Shown here piece after piece: positions 58,262 to 64,000 of a stretch of DNA of 64,000 nt (its first letter is position 1; every line of letters starts with the position of its first letter). The notes beneath the pieces were generated by a model, which was not told the origin of the DNA, searched no databases, and saw only the letters and a program-made list of their open reading frames with translations. The position numbers and the translations under genes were made by a program. Source of the DNA: Duganella sp. 1224 (lineage in GTDB: Bacteria > Pseudomonadota > Gammaproteobacteria > Burkholderiales > Burkholderiaceae_D); the NCBI RefSeq assembly GCF_013408245.1, contig NZ_JACBYS010000008.1:1-64000 (forward strand), given 5' to 3'.

Positions 58262-59658
58262 TGCGTGCAGCAGTCGCACAAATTCTGCCTTCTCTGACCG
58301 GCGCGCACCTGGTGAACGCCGGCGCGCGTCCGCTCGATCTCGCATTTGACGGCGTGTCGACCGACAGCCGCACCGTGGCCGCCGGCGCGCTGTTCGTCGC
58401 CCTGCGCGGCGACGTGTTCGACGCCCACGACTTCCTGCCGCAAGTGGCGGGGAAGGGTGTCGCCGCGGTGGTTGTGGAAGAAGTGCCGGAGGGCTTCACG
58501 CTGCCGGCCATCGTCGTGCCCAACACCCTGGTGGCGCTGGGCCAGATCGCCAACTGGTGGCGCAATCAGTTCAGCATTCCGGTGATTGGCGTCACCGGCA
58601 GCAACGGCAAGACCACGGTGAAGGAAATGATCGCCGCGATCCTGGCCGCAGCCCATGGCGACGAAGGCCGACTGGCCACGCGCGGCAACCTGAATAACGA
58701 AATTGGTGTGCCGCTGACGCTGTTCCGCATGGACGCCAGCCAGCAGTCGGCCGTGATCGAGATGGGCATGAACCATCCGGGCGAAATCGGCCGCCTGGCC
58801 GCCATCGCCCAGGCCAACATCGCCATGGTCAACAACGCCCAGCGCGAGCACCAGGAATTCATGCACACCGTGGAAGCGGTGGCGCGCGAGAACGGCGCCG
58901 TGCTGGCCGCGCTGCCGACCGACGGCGTGGCGGTGTTCCCGCATGGCGACGAGTTCACACCAATATGGGAAGAACTCTCGGCCGGCCGCCGCATGCTGCG
59001 CTTCGGCCTGACCAAGGAAGCGGAAGTGAGCTGCACCTTCCGCGCCAGCGATTTCGAAAGCGAGATGTTCATCACCATCTGCGAGAGCGAGGCGGATCCG
59101 CGCCAGTTCTTCGTGCGCCTGCAGGCTGCCGGTGAGCACAACGTCCGCAACGCGCTGGCGGCGGTGGCGTGCACCTACGCCGCCGGCATCCCGCTGGAAA
59201 AGATCAAGCTGGGACTCGACACCTTTGCGCCGGTCAGCGGCCGCCTGCAGAAGAAGCGGGCCGCCAACGGCGCGGTGGTCATCGACGATACCTACAACGC
59301 CAATCCGGATTCGGTGCGCGCCGCCATCGACGTGCTGGCGAAAGCCGCCGCGCCGCGAGTGCTGGTGCTGGGCGATATGGGCGAAGTCGGCACGCAGGGC
59401 CGCGAGTTCCACGAAGAAGTTGGCGCGTATGCGCAAACGAAGGGCATCGAAACGGTGCTGGTTACCGGCGAACTTGCCGCGCATATCCACGGCGCGCAGG
59501 TTCGTCATTTTGAAAACTTTGGCGACTTGCTGTCCGCAGTGGACGCGGCGGTGTCGCCTGATGCAACTGTATTAATCAAGGGCTCCCGTTTCATGAAGAT
59601 GGAGCGGGTCGTGCAGCATTTGATTGGGTCGCAACAAGCTAACAAGGAAAGTCACTAA
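58261..59658 (+). CDS. murF: UDP-MurNAc-tripeptide--D-alanyl-D-alanine ligase MurF
   Basis: A 465-residue Mur ligase: Rossmann N-domain with DSRTVAAGALFVALRG, P-loop TGSNGKTTVKEMIAA and the C-terminal IDDTYNANPDSVRAAIDVL. It adds D-Ala-D-Ala to complete the UDP-MurNAc-pentapeptide. The start overlaps the murE stop; the stop is 2 bp before mraY. Length normal. Confidence 0.95.
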   Translation: MRAAVAQILPSLTGAHLVNAGARPLDLAFDGVSTDSRTVAAGALFVALRGDVFDAHDFLPQVAGKGVAAVVVEEVPEGFTLPAIVVPNTLVALGQIANWWRNQFSIPVIGVTGSNGKTTVKEMIAAILAAAHGDEGRLATRGNLNNEIGVPLTLFRMDASQQSAVIEMGMNHPGEIGRLAAIAQANIAMVNNAQREHQEFMHTVEAVARENGAVLAALPTDGVAVFPHGDEFTPIWEELSAGRRMLRFGLTKEAEVSCTFRASDFESEMFITICESEADPRQFFVRLQAAGEHNVRNALAAVACTYAAGIPLEKIKLGLDTFAPVSGRLQKKRAANGAVVIDDTYNANPDSVRAAIDVLAKAAAPRVLVLGDMGEVGTQGREFHEEVGAYAQTKGIETVLVTGELAAHIHGAQVRHFENFGDLLSAVDAAVSPDATVLIKGSRFMKMERVVQHLIGSQQANKESH

Positions 59659-59660
59659 TC

Positions 59661-60830
59661 ATGCTGCTCTGGCTCGCACAATTTTTCCAGCAGGACGTCG
59701 GGGTACTCCGCGTCTTCAACTTCATCACCTTCCGCGCGGTGTTCGCCACCGCGACGGCGCTGTTCATCGGTCTGGCCGCCGGCCCGTTCGTGATCCGCAA
59801 GCTGACCGCGATGAAGTATGGCCAGGCCGTGCGCACCGATGGTCCGCAGACCCACCTGAAAAAACACGGCACGCCGACCATGGGCGGTGTGCTGATCCTG
59901 ATTTCGATCGCGATTTCCACGCTGTTGTGGTGCGACCTGTCGAACCGCCTGATCTGGCCGGTGCTGATCGTCACGCTGGGCTTTGGCGCGGTGGGCTGGG
60001 TGGATGACTACCGCAAGGTGGTGTACCAGGACCCGGAAGGCATGCGCTCGCGCGAGAAGTATTTCTGGCAGTCGCTGGTGGGTATCGCCGCCGCGCTGTA
60101 CCTGGCGTTTTCGGTGTCGGCGCCGAGCACGTCGCAGGTGTTCGAGCTGTTCTTCTCGTGGGTCCGCTCGGGCTTCGAGATGGACCTGCCGCCGAAGGCC
60201 GACTTGATCGTGCCGTTCTTTAAAACCATCAGCTACCCGCTGGGCGTGTGGGGCTTCATCGCCTTGACCTACTGTGTCATCGTGGGCTCGTCCAACGCCG
60301 TTAACTTCACCGACGGTCTGGATGGCCTGGCCATCATGCCGACGATTATGGTGGGTTCGGCCCTGGGCCTGTTCGCTTACCTGACCGGTAGTGCCACGTA
60401 TTCGAAGTACCTGTTCCTGCCGCATATTCCGGGCGCGGGCGAACTGATTATCTTCTGCGGCGCGCTGGCGGGTGCGGGCCTGGCCTTCCTGTGGTTTAAC
60501 ACCCATCCGGCGCAGGTGTTCATGGGCGACGTGGGCGCGCTTGCCCTGGGCGGCGCGCTGGGCACCATCGCGGTGATCGTGCGCCAGGAGATCGTGTTGT
60601 TCATCATGGGCGGCATCTTCGTTGCGGAGACGGTGTCGGTGATGATTCAGGTGAGCTGGTTCAAGTACACCAAGAAGCGCTATGGCACCGGCCGTCGCGT
60701 GTTCCTGATGGCGCCACTGCATCACCACTTTGAACAAAAAGGCTGGAAAGAGACCCAGGTTGTCGTGCGCTTCTGGATTGTGACGATGATACTGGTACTG
60801 GTTGGACTCTCGACGTTGAAACTGCGCTGA
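59661..60830 (+). CDS. mraY: Phospho-N-acetylmuramoyl-pentapeptide-transferase MraY
   Basis: A 389-residue membrane enzyme with about ten helices. Conserved pieces: KKHGTPTMGGVLIL, GWVDDYRKVVYQDPEGM, NAVNFTDGLDGLAI and the histidine motif APLHHHFEQKGWKETQVV. It moves phospho-MurNAc-pentapeptide onto undecaprenyl phosphate to form lipid I. GGAAAG precedes the ATG. Its stop shares one base with the murD start (TGATG). Confidence 0.96.
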   Translation: MLLWLAQFFQQDVGVLRVFNFITFRAVFATATALFIGLAAGPFVIRKLTAMKYGQAVRTDGPQTHLKKHGTPTMGGVLILISIAISTLLWCDLSNRLIWPVLIVTLGFGAVGWVDDYRKVVYQDPEGMRSREKYFWQSLVGIAAALYLAFSVSAPSTSQVFELFFSWVRSGFEMDLPPKADLIVPFFKTISYPLGVWGFIALTYCVIVGSSNAVNFTDGLDGLAIMPTIMVGSALGLFAYLTGSATYSKYLFLPHIPGAGELIIFCGALAGAGLAFLWFNTHPAQVFMGDVGALALGGALGTIAVIVRQEIVLFIMGGIFVAETVSVMIQVSWFKYTKKRYGTGRRVFLMAPLHHHFEQKGWKETQVVVRFWIVTMILVLVGLSTLKLR

Positions 60831-62491
60831 TGATTTACGAAGGCAAAAACGCACTGGTACTCGGGCTGGGGGAATCCGGCCTGGCGATGGCGCTGTGGCT
60901 CGCCCGCAGCGGCGCGCGCGTGCGCGTGGCCGATACGCGCGAGTCGCCGGACCGTTTGCCAGCGTTGCGCGCTGCCGTGCCGGACGCTGAATTCGTCGCC
61001 GGTTCGTTTGGCGCGTCGCTGCTGGAAGGCGTGGACTTCGTCGCCGTCAGCCCTGGCCTGGCACCGGGCCGCGAGCTGAAAGAGATCAATCCGGCCGCCA
61101 TGGCCGCCGGCATTCCGGTGTGGGGCGAGATCGAACTGTTCGCGCAGGCGCTGGAGTGGCTGAAAGAGCAGCGCGGCTACGCGCCGAAAGTCATTGCCAT
61201 CACCGGCACCAACGGCAAGACCACCGTGACCACGCTGGTCGGCCAACTGTGCGAACGCGCCGGCAAGACGGTGCGCGTGGCCGGCAACATCAGCCCCGCC
61301 GCGCTGGACGTCCTGCGCGAAGTGCTAGACGCGTCGCCAACGCCCGCCGCGCCGGTCGGTGACGATGGCGCCATCGCCACCGCCGCCACCATCGCCACCG
61401 CCACCACCGCCGCAGATTCCGCCGCGCCCGCCGCCGGCGAGCCTGTCGTCGCCGCTGCGCCGTCGGCGCTGCCGGACATCTGGGTGCTGGAGTTGTCCAG
61501 CTTCCAATTGCAGACCACCTTCACGCTGGAAGCCGACGCGGCGACCGTCCTGAACGTAACGCAGGATCACCTGGACTGGCACGGCGACATGCCGTCCTAC
61601 GCCGCCGCCAAGCACCGCATCTTCGCCGCCAACACCGTGCGCGTGTTGAACCGCGACGACGCCACGACCATGCGCATGGCCAATCCGAACGGCCACAACG
61701 TCACCTTCGGCACCGACGCGCCAACCCTGCGCGACGACCTTGGCCTGAACAACGAGCGCGGCGTGCTGTGGCTGGCCACCGCCATCCCGGCCGAGGAAGA
61801 GGGCGAACCGAAGAAACGCAAAAAGAACGACCCGCCGCCACCGCCAGTGGAATGCATCGTCAAGAACCTGATGCCGGCCGACGCCCTGCAAATCCGCGGC
61901 GTCCACAACGCCGCCAACGCCTTGGCCGCGCTGGCCCTGTGCCGCGCCATCGACCTGCCGCTGGCGCCGCTGCTGCACGGCCTGCGCGAATACCGCGGCC
62001 AGCCGCACCGCGTGGAACTGGTCAGCGCCATCAACGACGTTGAATACTACGACGACAGCAAAGGCACCAACGTCGGCGCCACCGTGGCCGCGTTGAGTGG
62101 TCTGGGCAAGGCCTTCACCGGCGACAACCAGCGCCTGCTGGTGATCCTCGGCGGCGACGGCAAAGGCCAGGACTTCGCGCCGCTGGCCGAACCGATGTCC
62201 CGCTACGCCCGCGCCGCCCTGCTGATCGGCCGCGACGCGCCGCACATCCGCGCCGCGCTGGAGCAAGCCTCGCGCGAACAGGGCGCCGGGCTGCCCTACG
62301 TGCTGGAAGACTGCGGCACCGACCTGCCGCGCGCCGTCAAGCGCGCCAGCGAACTGGCGCAAGCCGGCGACGCCGTGCTGCTGTCGCCCGCCTGCGCCAG
62401 CATGGACATGTTCAAGAACTACGCGCATCGCGCCCAGGTGTTCATCGACGCCGTGCGCGACATCGCCCTCGACGCGGGACAGGAGATCTGA
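60830..62491 (+). CDS. murD: UDP-MurNAc-L-alanine--D-glutamate ligase MurD, enlarged
   Basis: A 553-residue MurD, over 100 residues longer than E. coli MurD. Core motifs are intact: LGLGESGLAMALWLA, P-loop ITGTNGKTTVTTL (125-137), WVLELSSFQLQTT, NVTQDHLDWHGDM and YYDDSKGTNVGATVAAL. The extra length is mainly an Ala/Thr-rich, low-complexity insert (residues ~168-214, 61331-61471, ATATTAADSAAP) placed between a helix and the strand before WVLELSSF, and a charged and proline-rich insert (~320-340, EEEGEPKKRKKNDPPPPP). Both should be surface loops. It adds D-glutamate to UDP-MurNAc-L-Ala. Confidence 0.94.
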   Translation: MIYEGKNALVLGLGESGLAMALWLARSGARVRVADTRESPDRLPALRAAVPDAEFVAGSFGASLLEGVDFVAVSPGLAPGRELKEINPAAMAAGIPVWGEIELFAQALEWLKEQRGYAPKVIAITGTNGKTTVTTLVGQLCERAGKTVRVAGNISPAALDVLREVLDASPTPAAPVGDDGAIATAATIATATTAADSAAPAAGEPVVAAAPSALPDIWVLELSSFQLQTTFTLEADAATVLNVTQDHLDWHGDMPSYAAAKHRIFAANTVRVLNRDDATTMRMANPNGHNVTFGTDAPTLRDDLGLNNERGVLWLATAIPAEEEGEPKKRKKNDPPPPPVECIVKNLMPADALQIRGVHNAANALAALALCRAIDLPLAPLLHGLREYRGQPHRVELVSAINDVEYYDDSKGTNVGATVAALSGLGKAFTGDNQRLLVILGGDGKGQDFAPLAEPMSRYARAALLIGRDAPHIRAALEQASREQGAGLPYVLEDCGTDLPRAVKRASELAQAGDAVLLSPACASMDMFKNYAHRAQVFIDAVRDIALDAGQEI

Positions 62492-63711
62492 TGGCCTTCC
62501 AGCTGCCGTTCCGCTTTGGCTCCTCATCGGCTGAAACGCCGATGGAGACGCGCGCGCGGCCATCGAAGATGATGGAATACGACCAGCCGCTGGTCTGGGT
62601 TACGCTGCTGCTGATGCTGTTCGGGATGGTGATGGTCTACTCGGCCTCCATCTCGCTGCCCGACTCGCCCAAGTTCGCCGCCTACGTGCGCTGGCAAAAC
62701 ACCTACTTCCTGCAGCGCCAGGCGATGTTCATCGCCGTGTCGCTGATTGCCGGCCTGTTTGTGTTCCGCATCCGCGTGGCCGACCTGCAGAAGGCTGCGC
62801 CTTATCTGTTCATCGGCACGCTGGTGCTGCTGGTGGCGGTGCTGATTCCCGGCCTCGGCGTGGTGGTCAACGGCGGCCGCCGCTGGCTGTCGCTCAAGGT
62901 GTTCAACGTGCAGCCGTCGGAGCTGATGAAAATAGTGGCGGTGCTGTACGCCGCCGACTACACGGTGCGCAAGCAGCAGTACATGCACAAGCTGACCAAG
63001 GGCTTCATGCCGATGGCGGCGGCGGTCGGCTTCGTCGGCCTGTTGCTGCTGCTGGAGCCGGACCTGGGCGCCTTCGGCGTAATCGTCTGCATCGCCATGG
63101 GCATCCTGTTCCTTGGCGGGATCAACGCCATCTGGTTCGGCGGCATCGGCGCCGTGCTGGTGGTGATCTTCGGCTCCATCATCGCGCTGTCCAAGTTCCG
63201 CCGCGAGCGCTACTTCGCCTACCTCAATCCGTGGGAAGAAGACAATGCGCTCAACAAGGCATACCAGCTGACGCACTCGCTGATCGCTTTCGGGCGCGGC
63301 GAGATTTTTGGCGTGGGCCTGGGCGGCAGCGTCGAAAAGCTGCACTACCTGCCGGAAGCGCACACCGACTTCCTGCTGGCGGTGATCGGCGAAGAACTCG
63401 GCCTGGCCGGCGTGCTGGTGGTGATCGCCATGTTCTATTGGATCATCAAGCGCGCCTTCGATATCGGCCGCCAGGCCATCGCCATCGACCAGACCTTCGC
63501 CGGCCTCACCGCCAAGGGCATTGGCATCTGGATCGGTGTGCAGACGTTTATCAATATGGGTGTGAACCTCGGCTTACTGCCAACCAAGGGCTTGACCCTG
63601 CCGCTGATGAGCTATGGCGGTACGGGCGTTGTGATTAACTGCGTCGGACTCGCGATCCTGCTCCGGATCGACTACGAGAACCGGGTCCTGATGCGTGGTG
63701 GCAGACTATGA
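62491..63711 (+). CDS. ftsW: Septal peptidoglycan polymerase FtsW
   Basis: A 406-residue SEDS-family glycosyltransferase with about ten helices. Typical pieces: YDQPLVWVTLLLMLFGMVMV, NGGRRWLSLKVFNVQPSELMK, LLLLEPDLGAFGV, LPEAHTDFLLAVIGEELG and the PLMSYGGTGV near the end. It polymerises lipid II at the septum with FtsI. Start overlaps the murD stop (TGATG), and its stop overlaps the murG start (ATGA). Confidence 0.96.
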   Translation: MAFQLPFRFGSSSAETPMETRARPSKMMEYDQPLVWVTLLLMLFGMVMVYSASISLPDSPKFAAYVRWQNTYFLQRQAMFIAVSLIAGLFVFRIRVADLQKAAPYLFIGTLVLLVAVLIPGLGVVVNGGRRWLSLKVFNVQPSELMKIVAVLYAADYTVRKQQYMHKLTKGFMPMAAAVGFVGLLLLLEPDLGAFGVIVCIAMGILFLGGINAIWFGGIGAVLVVIFGSIIALSKFRRERYFAYLNPWEEDNALNKAYQLTHSLIAFGRGEIFGVGLGGSVEKLHYLPEAHTDFLLAVIGEELGLAGVLVVIAMFYWIIKRAFDIGRQAIAIDQTFAGLTAKGIGIWIGVQTFINMGVNLGLLPTKGLTLPLMSYGGTGVVINCVGLAILLRIDYENRVLMRGGRL

Positions 63712-64000
63712 AACGACTGATGATTATGGCGGCCGGCACCGGCGGCCATATTTTCCCCGGCCTGGCGATCGCGCAAACCATGCGCGCGCGCGGCTGGGAA
63801 GTGAGCTGGCTGGGCACCTCCACCGGCATGGAGCAGGACCTGGTGCCGAAGCACGGCATCAGCATGGACAGCATCAACTTCACCGGCATGCGCGGCAAGG
63901 GCATCAAGCACTCGCTGGGCGGCGCGCTGAAGATGATCAAGGCATTCGCCGACTGCTTCGGCTTCATCGGCCGCCGCAAGCCGGACGTGGTAATGGGCAT
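63708..64000 (+). CDS. murG: UDP-GlcNAc transferase MurG (partial, cut by window end)
   Basis: Only the first 97 residues are in the window. They show the MurG N-terminal glycine loop MIMAAGTGGHIFPGLAIA and the LGTSTGMEQDLVPKHGI segment. MurG transfers GlcNAc to lipid I to make lipid II. The ATG at 63708 overlaps the ftsW stop. The expected next genes (murC, ddl, ftsQ) lie outside the window. Confidence 0.95.
   Translation, partial: MKRLMIMAAGTGGHIFPGLAIAQTMRARGWEVSWLGTSTGMEQDLVPKHGISMDSINFTGMRGKGIKHSLGGALKMIKAFADCFGFIGRRKPDVVMG

Overview
The window is GC-rich (roughly 65% by eye), densely packed chromosomal DNA from a beta-proteobacterium. The dcw cluster order, the rnpB/glpK neighbourhood, the ftsYEX-rpoH block, the ctaA-ctaB-SCO assembly cluster and the style of the porins point to Burkholderiales, most likely Oxalobacteraceae (Duganella/Massilia/Rugamonas-like). 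The genus is an inference from memory. I see no phage, IS element, CRISPR array, rRNA or tRNA. The first ~150 bases are homopolymer-rich and look like a poor contig end.

Layout. (1) 172-4575: cytochrome c oxidase / haem A assembly genes (DUF2909, SURF1, SCO-like, ctaA, ctaB, SCO lipoprotein), then an AI-2E-type permease and a CNNM/CBS membrane protein. (2) 7106-11145: an NhaR-type LysR regulator divergent from a tellurite/stress-type unit DUF475-TerD-AIM24-TerD. (3) 11338-15111: porin, DHA2-type MFS exporter and an HDOD signalling protein. (4) 15203-32923: a pectin / D-galacturonate catabolic locus. (5) 33045-39452: an ABC exporter whose permease is fused to a CPBP protease, signal peptidase I, gamma-glutamyltransferase and small exported proteins. 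(6) 39715-44507: rpoH (with a CIRCE element on its promoter), ftsX, ftsE, ftsY and a MerR-type regulator with cobalamin-binding motifs. (7) 45442-52705: a highly expressed porin, a ThDP enzyme, RNase P RNA, glpK, a hydrolase and a LysR regulator. (8) 53253 to the end: the dcw cell-wall/division cluster mraZ-rsmH-ftsL-ftsI-murE-murF-mraY-murD-ftsW-murG, cut off inside murG.

The pectin locus is the best-connected system here. A TonB-dependent receptor, a GH28 polygalacturonase, a GH28-CE8 fusion (polygalacturonase plus pectin methylesterase in one chain), a CE12 acetylesterase and a GH43 lipoprotein should handle the polymer. Uronate dehydrogenase, an SMP-30 lactonase, galactarate dehydratase, 5-keto-4-deoxyglucarate dehydratase and 2-oxoglutarate semialdehyde dehydrogenase form a complete oxidative route from galacturonate to 2-oxoglutarate. 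Two FadR-type GntR regulators sit in the locus, each with its own palindromic sites. No inner-membrane uronate importer is present.

Smaller-scale signals: a perfect 42-bp-arm inverted repeat at 7020-7106; a dispersed family of GGGTCTGACCCC palindromes in five intergenic spaces; two copies of another REP-like element; a sharply lower-GC3 block inside rsmH; low-complexity insertions in MurD; and MraZ boxes lying on the dcw promoter.
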